From positions 124,001 to 188,000 of the forward strand of contig NZ_JAHSPF010000001.1 in the NCBI RefSeq assembly GCF_019132875.1: a stretch of DNA of 64,000 nucleotides, written 5' to 3'. The notes beneath the pieces were generated by a model. That model did not search any database and was not told where the DNA came from. It saw only the letters and a list, made by a program, of their open reading frames with translations. Both the position numbers and the translations under genes were made by a program. This document shows positions 38,611 to 47,417 of the stretch, in pieces. The stretch is from Erwinia phyllosphaerae (GTDB lineage: Bacteria; Pseudomonadota; Gammaproteobacteria; Enterobacterales; Enterobacteriaceae). Positions within the stretch are counted from its first letter, which is position 1. Every line of letters starts with the position of its first letter.

Positions 38611-38938
38611 AAGCAGGTATCATTATCCGCAAAATAAAAAGCTGAAGATCCCTCAGCAGACATCACTCTTTTAGCAAAGCGTAAACCAAACCCTTATGGC
38701 ATTTTTTCGTGACAAAAACCATTGATAAGTCTTTGTAACTGCGCCGGTTAGCCTTTTTTTAGCGGAAATGATGCCTGTCCGGCCAGTCTGAATACAGCCT
38801 GTCAGTTTGACAAAACACCCTGCCTGCCACTAATGACGTTACGGCCATTAAAATGAGGAGGCTTGAGCTATATGCCGCCATCATAGATTTTCCAGAGTGG
38901 AATGTTAAGCAGCTGCCGACGTCGTCGGCAGGTTAATC
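38611..38938. other. intergenic region with a stem-loop after the GntR gene
   Basis: No gene. A perfect palindrome CTGCCGAC-GTC-GTCGGCAG at 38913-38931 lies just past the stop of the GntR gene without a U-tract. The rest presumably holds the ycaP promoter. Confidence 0.4.
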
Positions 38939-39679
38939 TCAGGAGAAATTTTCTAACACCGAGATAAAGGAATGGCGATCGCCCTGACCTTCGGTCAAAT
39001 GTACCCGGCCTTCAATATCAGTAAGATGGTGCTCCATAAGTTGCTGAGCCTTCAGCAGGTCTTTAGCTTTTAGCGCTTTTACAATCATCCGATGATGGTC
39101 GGCACCGCAGTCATTGCTGTGCTTCTCTTCATACAAGGCCATCACCAGAGACAACCGCGCGACAATTTTAGACAACATTTCGGTAAGAACCGAATTACCG
39201 GCCATTTCCGCCAGCACGATATGAAATTTTCCGGACAGCACGGTTTTAGATTTCTCATCGCCATGCTGATGAATGTGTTCCTCCTCGTCCGTGAGTTTTT
39301 CCAGCGCGTCGAGCTGGTCCTTTGTGGCGCGTTCGGTAAGCAACTCCAGCAGAATACTTTCCAGCTTACGACGTGCTTCGAACAGGCTTTTGGCTTCCTG
39401 AATGCCCGGCTCGGCCACAAAAGTCCCGCGATTACGCTTTCGTTCCAGCAGATGATCGCTTTCCAGCACGCCTAATGCTCCGCGTACCACGGTACGGCTT
39501 ACGCTAAAGTGATCGGCAATGGCTTCTTCAAGGATCTTGCTGCCCGGTTTTAGCGCTCCCTCGCCGATGGCCGTAGCCAGGGTAACGCGAATACGTTCTG
39601 AAACATCATCAGAGCCCTCTCCGCTGAGGGCTTCTTTTTTGTTTACCGCTGCGGCTCCCCGGCTGCGCGTAGTCTTCAT
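38939..39679 (-). CDS. GntR/FCD-family transcriptional regulator
   Basis: A 246-residue regulator: N-terminal winged HTH (EEAIADHFSVSRTVVRGALGVLE, quoted as ADHFSVSRTVVRGAL) and C-terminal FCD helical ligand domain with the His/Asp metal-site residues typical of the group (FHIVLAEMAGN, HHRMIVKAL). The start at 39679 follows TAGGGAG; a longer start at 39721 lacks one. It lies 90 bases downstream of the TIM-barrel gene on the same strand and is the obvious local regulator of the island; ligand unknown. Confidence 0.9.
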   Translation of the reverse strand: MKTTRSRGAAAVNKKEALSGEGSDDVSERIRVTLATAIGEGALKPGSKILEEAIADHFSVSRTVVRGALGVLESDHLLERKRNRGTFVAEPGIQEAKSLFEARRKLESILLELLTERATKDQLDALEKLTDEEEHIHQHGDEKSKTVLSGKFHIVLAEMAGNSVLTEMLSKIVARLSLVMALYEEKHSNDCGADHHRMIVKALKAKDLLKAQQLMEHHLTDIEGRVHLTEGQGDRHSFISVLENFS

Positions 39680-39771
39680 TCTTTTCTCCCTAATCTTACG
39701 ATAAGCATCGCTGCTCCCCATCGTGGCCTTCAGGCTTTACTATCGCCATAATACAATCCCTGCGCAACTGC

Positions 39772-40875
39772 TTAATTTAGAATGATGCCCTGCCCGGCAC
39801 AGAGCGCCCGGATATGAGCAGCAGACTGCTGAATAAAGCCGACAGCCTGGCTAAAGCCATAGGCTTGCTGCTCGTAGCCGGGATAACCGTAGTTGGCGGA
39901 CTCAAAGCTTTCCCAGTCTGCTACCTCGCCCGCTACGACTCGCTGTTGATATATATCCAGCATGGCGAAATAGGCTTCCAACTCCTCAGGGGTCAGGTCT
40001 GGATGCCCTGCCCGCCAGACAGGATCGTCAATCTGAATACACTGGCGTGGGTTTGCTTTACGCGGTTTATCTGCCGATGACTGGGCAATCTCCAGCGAGA
40101 GATTCAGCTGCGGGTTACATCTGGCCAGCAGGCTGAGCACGGCAGAAAAATCTACGATGCCGGTGCCACAAGGTCGCGGCTGGAAATCGAGGCCGCCAGG
40201 CGCCCGGCCAATGTAGGCATCTTTTATATGCGTCTGCCGAACCCAGGGAGCCAGACGTTTAGCAGCCCATACCGGATGTTCACCGCGCTGCAACATATTA
40301 GCGGTATCCAGCACTACTCCTAGGCAGTCTTCTCCAACCGCTTCAATCAGCCGCAAAATCTCAAACGATGTTATCTCATCATGCGTCTCGATATTCATAT
40401 GCACGCCGTTAGCCCTTGCTGCCGGGGCCAGTTTAAGCAGTACCTTTTCCATCGCCAACAGTTGCTCATCCCACGTTACATCGGTACGAAAGCGATCGAC
40501 TGCCAGCCGGCCAGGATAAGCGGCCTTAAAATTTCCTGGAGATACCCACAACTCTTTGCAGCCAATCTCAGCGCCAGCTTCGATCATGCGGGTTAGCCCT
40601 GCAATAATATCGCCGTTACCAGCATCACGCAGTTCCGGCGATTCGGCGCTGCAATAAGGGTTGATTTTGCCCAGCCCGCTTTCCAGATAGAGCCCCAGCC
40701 CGTCGGCTTTGGCCCGAATCTCCCGTAGCTCACCGACGTCCAGGGTGGGACTCATCTCCAACAAAGTACTGAAGAAGATCCCGCTCAAACCCAGTTCGGT
40801 GACGTGGTCAAGACTTGCCAACGGGCCGCGCTTTTTCGCTTCAGGAAGCTTTAAACCATCAATGCCTAATCTCAC
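39772..40875 (-). CDS. sugar phosphate isomerase/epimerase family TIM-barrel protein
   Basis: A 367-residue protein of the xylose-isomerase-like (AP endonuclease 2) TIM barrel family. Likely metal ligands lie in NIETHDEIT (Glu near residue 161), GVVLDTANML (Asp near 195), QTHIKDAYIG (His) and LSLEIAQSS (Glu). GTG start with AAGGAATC upstream. It diverges from the ABC operon and has its own sigma-54 promoter, so it is probably a catabolic enzyme of the same pathway. Substrate unknown. Confidence 0.8.
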   Translation of the reverse strand: MRLGIDGLKLPEAKKRGPLASLDHVTELGLSGIFFSTLLEMSPTLDVGELREIRAKADGLGLYLESGLGKINPYCSAESPELRDAGNGDIIAGLTRMIEAGAEIGCKELWVSPGNFKAAYPGRLAVDRFRTDVTWDEQLLAMEKVLLKLAPAARANGVHMNIETHDEITSFEILRLIEAVGEDCLGVVLDTANMLQRGEHPVWAAKRLAPWVRQTHIKDAYIGRAPGGLDFQPRPCGTGIVDFSAVLSLLARCNPQLNLSLEIAQSSADKPRKANPRQCIQIDDPVWRAGHPDLTPEELEAYFAMLDIYQQRVVAGEVADWESFESANYGYPGYEQQAYGFSQAVGFIQQSAAHIRALCAGQGIILN

Positions 40876-41323
40876 AACGTGATTCCTTTTTACAAAGAGT
40901 GTTCATGTTGCTTTGCAAGCGGTATGCCAGGCGTAAAGCAAACCCTGTCAACATACTGTATTTATTATAAAATAATTTAATAAAAAATATTTTTATATAA
41001 ATTTTAATGTAGATAATTTTATCTTTAAATACTTATGCTTTAAGAGTTATTTGCTTTAACCCCTGTCACATAAGGCTTTCAGCCAGATATCCCGGATGAA
41101 GGCTTTACCTTCATCACGAGCTTTCCGCTCCAGCCCTCTCTGTATCGGTCGATATTTGCACCAAATTGATGAATCTCTCGCACCAAAAAAGAAATTAACT
41201 TTAACCATTATGTTTCTAAACCTAAGTATCACAAACTTACGAAAGTATTTGCGAATACTTATAAAAAAGGAAAGCATTTTTATTTCAAGGGGTTACACAT
41301 TTTTTTAACCCGCAGCGTTTTAT
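40876..41323. promoter_or_regulatory. AT-rich divergent control region of the catabolic island
   Basis: About 450 bases with no supported gene. Both edges carry sigma-54 promoters pointing outward. Between them, GCACCAAATTGATGA (41158-41172) and GCACCA (41180-41185) resemble NtrC half-sites (GCACCANNNTGGTGC), suitably far upstream for enhancers. Long A/T runs near 40965-41040 would suit IHF. The activator is inferred. Confidence 0.5.
40914..40929 (-). promoter_or_regulatory. sigma-54 promoter of the TIM-barrel/GntR arm
   Basis: Minus-strand TGGCATACCGCTTGCA: -24 GG and -12 GC with exact 10-base spacing, a full match to TGGCAYR-N4-TTGCW. It lies 38 bases before the GTG start. Confidence 0.75.
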
Positions 41324-41339
41324 TGGCATGTGCTTTGCA
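41324..41339 (+). promoter_or_regulatory. sigma-54 promoter of the ABC-transporter operon
   Basis: TGGCATGTGCTTTGCA is a full match to TGGCAYR-N4-TTGCW, 59 bases before the ATG of the first gene. It points away from its twin at 40914. Confidence 0.8.
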
Positions 41340-41398
41340 ATTTTTTCGTCATCTGCCCGCAGATTTTTCGTTTAGCGTCTCAGCACCAGGAAAGCACT

Positions 41399-42505
41399 AT
41401 GTCAACTATGCCCAAAACATCAGAACGTAAGCGGCTAAGCGTCCAGGGTCTTACCCATAGCTACGGCGGCAATAATGCGATTAGCGATATTGCCTTCACC
41501 ATTGAGCCAGGCGAAATTGTTGCTCTGCTTGGCCCCAGCGGCTGCGGAAAATCGACCGTCCTGCGCGCCATTGCCGGACTTATCCAGCCTAAAGCCGGGA
41601 AAATTGAGCTGGGCAACCAAAACCTGGCCACCGTCTCAGCCAGAGCGCGCGGCATTGGGATGGTTTTTCAGAACTATGCGCTGTTTCCGCATTTGACAGT
41701 GGCCGAGAACATTGCCTATCCGCTGGCCTGTCAACATATCTCTCGCGCTGAGCGTAAGTTACGCGTCAGGGAGATGCTGGAGCTGGTTCGCTTAGGCGAA
41801 TACGGCAACCGCCTTCCCCGTGAACTTTCAGGGGGACAGCAGCAGCGTGTTGCAGTGGCGCGCGCTATTGCCGGTCGGCCTTCGCTGTTACTGCTTGACG
41901 AGCCTTTAGGTGCACTTGACCGTGCGCTGCGCTTCGATCTCCAGGTCGAGTTGCTGCATCTGCAAAAGAGTCTGGGCATTACCACCCTGATTGTGACGCA
42001 CGATCAGGAGGAAGCTCAAAGTCTCGCCAACCGCCTGGTACTGATGAACAAAGGCAATATTGAGCAGATTGATACACCGATGGCGGTTTACGACCGTCCA
42101 AAATCACTTTTCGTGAATACCTTTATCGGCCAGACCAACCAGCTGCCGGGTAAGGTGCTGCGCTTTGAGAACGACACGACGCTGATTGGCCTGGCGGATA
42201 ATAAAACCCTTCGTCTGCCACGCAGGCTTAATTTTACCCTCGGCTCGAAGGTGGTCATTACCTTCAGACCTGAAGAGGTGATTTTGTTCGATCTGCCCGG
42301 CGAAAATCGCCAGCCGGTAAGGTTAACTGTGTCGGTGCCGCTTGGGCCGGTACTTGTTCACGAGCTCACCCTGGACTGTGGCAACGGTTTACGTGCCTCA
42401 CAGGTTCGTGGGCCCGGCACCTCCATCCCCCTTCCCGGCTCACAGCTTTTTGCTGAAATCGATACTTCTCGCTGTCACGCCTTTCCGGCTGAACCACAAC
42501 CGTAA
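41399..42505 (+). CDS. ABC transporter ATP-binding protein, PotA-type
   Basis: A 368-residue ATPase: Walker A GPSGCGKST, Q-loop FQNYALFPH, signature LSGGQQQR, Walker B LLLLDEPLGALD and the H-loop THDQEEA, followed by a TOBE-type C-terminal domain from about 245. This is the polyamine/iron/2-aminoethylphosphonate class. The ATG at 41399 (AGGAAAGC upstream) is chosen over a GTG at 41330 that would overlap the sigma-54 promoter. Confidence 0.93.
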   Translation: MSTMPKTSERKRLSVQGLTHSYGGNNAISDIAFTIEPGEIVALLGPSGCGKSTVLRAIAGLIQPKAGKIELGNQNLATVSARARGIGMVFQNYALFPHLTVAENIAYPLACQHISRAERKLRVREMLELVRLGEYGNRLPRELSGGQQQRVAVARAIAGRPSLLLLDEPLGALDRALRFDLQVELLHLQKSLGITTLIVTHDQEEAQSLANRLVLMNKGNIEQIDTPMAVYDRPKSLFVNTFIGQTNQLPGKVLRFENDTTLIGLADNKTLRLPRRLNFTLGSKVVITFRPEEVILFDLPGENRQPVRLTVSVPLGPVLVHELTLDCGNGLRASQVRGPGTSIPLPGSQLFAEIDTSRCHAFPAEPQP

Positions 42506-42527
42506 ATTACAACCAGAGGTGAACAAC

Positions 42528-43577
42528 ATGAAAGACTTTGAAATCAGTCGTCGTCGGTTCGGTCAATTTCTAGTGGGCGCGGCAGCAGCCTCCCTGCTGC
42601 CTCTTTCTCTTCGGGCGATGGCTACCAGCCAACAGTCAGCCGTTGCGGCCACTTTCCCTGGCAACTGGGAGGATGCCTACCGCAGCGTGCTGACGCCGAT
42701 AATGAGCAAAGAGGGGTTTGGGCTGACGATTGCTCCGGCGATGGCGCAGGATCAGCTGGCAAAAGTGATGGCCAGCCCTGGCAACCCGCCCTACGATGCC
42801 TTGTTGATGTCGCCAGGCCAAATGGACATCGCCGTAAAAAATAATCTGATTGAGAAGATCGACCCGTTGCGACTGAAAAACTGGAACCTGCTCGACAAAA
42901 GTTTCCAGGGCGAGTACGGCCCGACCGTGACGGTAGAAGTCAACGGGATTGCTTATAATCCTGACCTTGTTCCGCGTCCGGCTGGCTATGCCGATCTGTT
43001 TGATAACCCGAAATATAAAGGGCTGGTCTCCTGGACCGGTTTCGCTTCTAACACTGCCGTAATGGCCTACACCGAAATTGCCAAAATTTATGGCAACGGA
43101 CCGAATGATATGGCTGCGGTGTTCAGGTTGTTCAAAACTCATCCTGAACAAATGGCCAGCATTGTCGACAGCACCAACCATCAGATGACGCTGTTTCAGC
43201 AGCAGGAAATTGCCGTGTTTATGTGCAGTACCAGCAACGTGGCACGTCTGAAGAGCCTGGGGATGAACGCGGAATTTGTGCATCCTACAACCGGTTCTCC
43301 AGCCGCACCAGTCAATATTCACATGGTCAAAGGCACCAAAAACGCCGACGCCGTCTATGCCTATATGGATGCGGCCATTTCTCAGGCGGCGCAGGATCGG
43401 TTCAAACAGCCTCCGGCAGAAATGTTCCCTACCAACAAAAACGTGGAGCTGACGCCAGCTATTTCGGCCTATGTTACCCGCGCCCAGCTTCCAACGCTGG
43501 TTTATCCTGACTGGGCGGCGATTAATCAGAATCGCGATGCCTGGATCCGCGAGTTCGACACGCTTGTAGCCGGGTGA
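42528..43577 (+). CDS. Tat-exported ABC substrate-binding protein
   Basis: A 349-residue periplasmic binding protein. The N-terminus MKDFEISRRRFGQFLVGAA carries a twin-arginine (SRRRF) signal followed by a hydrophobic stretch, so it is exported folded, which is less usual for this class. The body (FPGNWEDAYRS, VNGIAYNPDLVP, YMDAAISQAAQDRF) is of the PotD/iron-binding cluster. The start follows CCAGAGGTG. The ligand is probably a small nitrogenous compound; not provable here. Confidence 0.88.
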   Translation: MKDFEISRRRFGQFLVGAAAASLLPLSLRAMATSQQSAVAATFPGNWEDAYRSVLTPIMSKEGFGLTIAPAMAQDQLAKVMASPGNPPYDALLMSPGQMDIAVKNNLIEKIDPLRLKNWNLLDKSFQGEYGPTVTVEVNGIAYNPDLVPRPAGYADLFDNPKYKGLVSWTGFASNTAVMAYTEIAKIYGNGPNDMAAVFRLFKTHPEQMASIVDSTNHQMTLFQQQEIAVFMCSTSNVARLKSLGMNAEFVHPTTGSPAAPVNIHMVKGTKNADAVYAYMDAAISQAAQDRFKQPPAEMFPTNKNVELTPAISAYVTRAQLPTLVYPDWAAINQNRDAWIREFDTLVAG

Positions 43578-43586
43578 GGCGAGGTT

Positions 43587-44414
43587 ATGAAACAGAGCGG
43601 CTTCCCCTATGTTATGCCCATGCTACTGCTTTTTGTGGCGTTCTTTGCAACGCCGCTCGCTGTTTTAGTGGGGTTCAGCTTCTTTGCTAAAAGTGGCGTG
43701 ACGCTGGAACACTACATCCGATTTTTTGGCGATTCGTTCAACTTTCACGTGCTGATCAACACTGCCAGGCTGGGGATAGAAACGGTTATCGCCACCACGC
43801 TGTTGGGCATGCCGATTGCGCTGCTTTACTGGCACAGCGGCAAAAACGTGCGGCAGATTGTCATCTTCCTGACGCTGATCCCAATGCTGACCAGCAATGT
43901 GGTCAGAACCTTTGCGTGGATCGTTATTCTGGGGCGCCAGGGACCGATCAGCGAGGCACTGATGGCGCTGGGGATCACCGGCATGCCAACCAGCCTGATG
44001 TTTACCGAAACCGGACTGGTACTGGCAATGTGCCAGATCGATCTGCCCCTGATCGTTTTGCCGTTGATTGCCATTATGACCCGTACGCCCTGGTCGCTGA
44101 CCGAAGCCGCACTGGTTTCCGGGGCCGGGCCGTGGCGTATTCTGCTGACTATATTGCTCCCGCTGATGCTTCCTGGGCTGCTGGCGGGCTGGATCCTGGT
44201 CTTTGCCAGCACCAGCAGCTCGTTCGTTACCCAGGCGGTAATTGGCGGCGCGCGCAATGTATATGTTCCTCAGTTGATCTATCGCGAAGTCGGCACGCTG
44301 TTTGACTGGCCTCTGGCTTCAGCTATTGCGGTGGTGCTGTTGGTGTCTACCGGCTGTCTGCTGGTTGCACTGACCATGATTTCACGTCACAGGAGACTGA
44401 GTGGCCATGTCTGA
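43587..44414 (+). CDS. ABC transporter permease, PotB-type
   Basis: A 275-residue inner-membrane permease with six hydrophobic segments; the EAA loop reads EAALVSGAGPWRILLTILLP (about residues 173-192). It follows the binding-protein gene after 9 bases, and its stop overlaps the start of the second permease, as in potBC. Confidence 0.92.
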   Translation: MKQSGFPYVMPMLLLFVAFFATPLAVLVGFSFFAKSGVTLEHYIRFFGDSFNFHVLINTARLGIETVIATTLLGMPIALLYWHSGKNVRQIVIFLTLIPMLTSNVVRTFAWIVILGRQGPISEALMALGITGMPTSLMFTETGLVLAMCQIDLPLIVLPLIAIMTRTPWSLTEAALVSGAGPWRILLTILLPLMLPGLLAGWILVFASTSSSFVTQAVIGGARNVYVPQLIYREVGTLFDWPLASAIAVVLLVSTGCLLVALTMISRHRRLSGHV

Positions 44415-45231
44415 ACAACGAGAAAATCCGATCCCGGCGCTGCTTTATAAACTGTTCGTGTTTGGCTTTGGCACGCTGTGTCTGATCTATCTGGTCGCAC
44501 CGATTGTCATCGCCATCATGATGTCCTTTACCGCCGGGCAAACGCTGAAGTACCCACCAGAAGGCTTCTCCCTTCGCTGGTATGAAGCGTTGTTAGATCC
44601 GGTCAAATCCGGTACTGAGCACATTGCTGCATGGAACTCACTGAAAATTGCCGGACTGGCGGTACTGGGCTCGCTGCTGTTTGCGGTACCGGCAACCATC
44701 GGCATGACGCGGATGAAGCGTAAAAGCGTTAATGCGATTGAGCCACTGTTGCTGGCACCGTTGGTGCTGCCGAGCCTGGTCTATGGGCTGGCAGCGCTGA
44801 TTGTCGCGAACTTTTTTGGCTTTGCTCCTTCTTTATGGCTGACCGTGCTGGGCCACGTAGTGGTGTTTGGCCCCTTGATGTATCGCGCCGCCTCGGTGGT
44901 GGCTCAGGGAGTGAACCCTTCGTTGGCAGAAGCGTCCACTACCATGGGCGCCAGCTGGTTCATGACTTTACGACGGGTAACTTTACCGCTGCTGATGCCG
45001 GGCATTCTTGCCGGGGCATTTCTGGTGTTTATCCAGTCACTGGATAACGTCACCGTCACGCTGTTTCTGGCAGATGCCAGCACCACGGTTCTGCCGCTGC
45101 GCATGTTTGCGCTGATTGAGGAATCGCTGGATGTCCGCGTTGCGGCTATTTCCGGGATCCTGATCGCCATCACGCTGCTGGGGCTACTGGTGGCCCGACG
45201 CGTATTGGCACCTCGCCCGAACAATCAATAA
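44401..45231 (+). CDS. ABC transporter permease, PotC-type
   Basis: A 276-residue permease with six membrane segments and the EAA loop EASTTMGASWFMTLRRVTLP. It overlaps the upstream permease by 14 bases. The GTG at 44401 is well spaced from AGGAG; an ATG two codons later (44407) is also possible. Confidence 0.92.
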   Translation: MAMSEQRENPIPALLYKLFVFGFGTLCLIYLVAPIVIAIMMSFTAGQTLKYPPEGFSLRWYEALLDPVKSGTEHIAAWNSLKIAGLAVLGSLLFAVPATIGMTRMKRKSVNAIEPLLLAPLVLPSLVYGLAALIVANFFGFAPSLWLTVLGHVVVFGPLMYRAASVVAQGVNPSLAEASTTMGASWFMTLRRVTLPLLMPGILAGAFLVFIQSLDNVTVTLFLADASTTVLPLRMFALIEESLDVRVAAISGILIAITLLGLLVARRVLAPRPNNQ

Positions 45232-45255
45232 CCAAATGAATAAAAAGGAATTATT

Positions 45256-46677
45256 ATGAATACTCATCCTCAGGCCGCGGGCTACCGCATTGGCTCTCTG
45301 CTGGCCGATTTTCAGCCCGATTTTAACTTCTCAGCCCCGTTACCGTTGCCGCCGGAAGAGTTTGAGGAGCGTTTGCGCCGCGTTCGCCGTTCAGCGGTTG
45401 AAGCCGGGCACGATGCGCTGGTTGTTCATACCGGCAGCGTCGGCTGGTTTCATGCTTCCAACCACTATCTGCGCTACCTCTGTGACTGGATGCGCGAAGG
45501 AGTATTAATTATCCCGACCGATGTCGATAAACCATTGACGCTACTCTCTTTCTTTACTCAGTCCGTGCTGCTTCCCCCCGCTGGCGAACCGCTGTTGGTT
45601 AACGATATCTGGCAGATTGGGCCGATTGGCCGTGAGTACGCCGACAGGCCCGGTGACTCAGTGCTTAAAACGGCGGAAAAATGCAGCGAAATCCTCACTG
45701 GCTTTGGCATGAAGAAAGCGCAAATCGGGATAATCGGTGACCGGACTGCCCTGACCTTCTGGGCCGGGCTGGAATCGATGCTGCCGGGGTGCAAATTTAT
45801 TAGCGACAACCCAATCCTCGACCGCTTACAGAAAGTGCGTTCGCCGCGCGAAATCGAAATGTTCCGTGCGGCGGCTCAGCTGATCGGCATCGGCACCCAG
45901 GCAGCCTGGCACGTTACTAAACCAGGCGTGACGGATCATGAGATTTTTGCCGCATTTACCGCTGCACAAATGGCGTTTGGTGGCGAAACCGGTGACGGCT
46001 ATCAGATTGGCATTAATGAATTCGGCACCCATTGCGGCAAGCCTTACGGACACGTCGTTCGCCCCGGTGATTTGATCAATTTATATATCTCCAATGTTAC
46101 CTGGCGCGGCTACACCGCGCAGACAGCCCGAATGATTGCGGTTGGCGAGATTACCGAACGCCAGGAAAAAGTGTTGGCAGCCTGTACCGAGGGCGTGAAG
46201 CGGGCTGAGCGTCTGATCAGGCCCGGTGCGCTGATGTGCGATATCAACAACGCCGCCTTTGAATCAATGATTGAGCAAGGCCTGCTCATTTCGCCAGAGG
46301 CGCGAAGTATGCCTTACAACTGGTCTCCAATGCCTGACGGCAGCGCACGTCTGATCCCACAACAGTATGTGCGCGATCTCGACTGGGAGGCACAAGGCCG
46401 CAAGCTGATGCATGTATATCCGGCAACTCACGGGCCTCATAACCCCAACCTCGGCCACTCGGTCGGCATGGCGGGGGGACAGAACAGCTTTAACATTTCC
46501 TCGCACAACTACGATCGGCTGGAAGAAGGCATGGTATTTGTGCTGCATACCCAGTGGCTGGAACCGCTTTCGGCTGGCTGTAACATCGGTGATTGCTATG
46601 TTGTGACCCATGATGGATTTGAAAATCTCAGCCACCATACACCACTTGAAACTCACCGTATTGCTTCCGGAGCCTGA
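45256..46677 (+). CDS. creatinase-like M24 (pita-bread fold) enzyme with altered metal site
   Basis: A 473-residue protein with the N-terminal creatinase domain and the C-terminal M24 fold. Where M24 metallopeptidases have DxG...SDxTRT, this protein reads NLYISNVTWRGYTAQTAR (residues 275-292), so both metal-binding Asp positions are replaced (I278/S279 and Q289). H401 in LGHSVGM is kept. As in creatinase, loss of metal ligands points to hydrolysis or lysis of a small molecule rather than a peptide. It follows the transporter after 24 bases, with AAAAAGGAATT upstream. Confidence 0.82.
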   Translation: MNTHPQAAGYRIGSLLADFQPDFNFSAPLPLPPEEFEERLRRVRRSAVEAGHDALVVHTGSVGWFHASNHYLRYLCDWMREGVLIIPTDVDKPLTLLSFFTQSVLLPPAGEPLLVNDIWQIGPIGREYADRPGDSVLKTAEKCSEILTGFGMKKAQIGIIGDRTALTFWAGLESMLPGCKFISDNPILDRLQKVRSPREIEMFRAAAQLIGIGTQAAWHVTKPGVTDHEIFAAFTAAQMAFGGETGDGYQIGINEFGTHCGKPYGHVVRPGDLINLYISNVTWRGYTAQTARMIAVGEITERQEKVLAACTEGVKRAERLIRPGALMCDINNAAFESMIEQGLLISPEARSMPYNWSPMPDGSARLIPQQYVRDLDWEAQGRKLMHVYPATHGPHNPNLGHSVGMAGGQNSFNISSHNYDRLEEGMVFVLHTQWLEPLSAGCNIGDCYVVTHDGFENLSHHTPLETHRIASGA

Positions 46678-46678
46678 A

Positions 46679-47335
46679 ATGAACCCCGCTATCCCACACA
46701 CTTATTTTGATTTTTCTGCGTTAACCGAGCGCGAACGTTACAAAATTTTGATTGGCACCGTCATCCCTCGCCCTGTCGCACTGGTCACCACAGTCAGTAA
46801 AGAAGGCGTGCCCAATGCGGGCCCGTTCAGCTTTTTTAACGTATTGACGCACGCTCCGGCGATTGTGGCCATCGGCGTGGAAAATTATGACGACATGCGC
46901 TTTAAAGACACCGCCCGCAATATTCGTGAAACCGGCGAATTTACTGTTCATATTGTTGATGATGCGCTGGTCAGCCAGATGGAAATCTGCGCCATCAAAT
47001 TTGGCCCGGAGGTAAATGAGCTTGACGTTGCCGGGCTGGAAACTACGCCAGGGAGAATGGTAGGCAGCCCACGAATTCTGGCCGCTCCGGCAGCGCTGGA
47101 GTGTCGGCGTCACACCACGCTTCAGGTTGGGGCGGCGCGTGAAATTATCTTAGGCGAGGTCATCGGCGTGTACATCAGAAGCGATGCGATCAATCCGGAA
47201 AACCTGCATATCGATCAGCAGTTGATGGACGCTATAGGCCGTATGGGCGGAAATACCTACTGCCGCACGCGTGAACAGTTTGACGTGAAAACATTAACCA
47301 AAGAACAGTGGAAGGAAAGTCAGTTAATTAAATAG
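46679..47335 (+). CDS. flavin reductase-like (FMN-binding split barrel) protein
   Basis: A 218-residue protein of the flavin reductase-like domain family: GTVIPRPVALVTTVSKEG, NAGPFSFFNVLTHAPA and DTARNIRETGEFTVHIV (residues 15-85) are the FMN-site blocks. The start at 46679, two bases after the upstream stop, is preferred over an overlapping longer frame. It may supply reduced flavin or act directly on the island's substrate. Confidence 0.88.
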   Translation: MNPAIPHTYFDFSALTERERYKILIGTVIPRPVALVTTVSKEGVPNAGPFSFFNVLTHAPAIVAIGVENYDDMRFKDTARNIRETGEFTVHIVDDALVSQMEICAIKFGPEVNELDVAGLETTPGRMVGSPRILAAPAALECRRHTTLQVGAAREIILGEVIGVYIRSDAINPENLHIDQQLMDAIGRMGGNTYCRTREQFDVKTLTKEQWKESQLIK

Positions 47336-47417
47336 CGGGTGTCGCCCGTCAGGCAATGGCTTATATATAAACTCCCTCTTATGGGAAAATAATTATATTC
47401 AGACAGGGTAAATAATA

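Noticed and set aside
41056-41277. 73-codon minus-strand frame in the divergent sigma-54 control region
   Set aside because: No Shine-Dalgarno, no recognisable family, and it covers the putative enhancer sites. A decayed gene fragment remains possible.
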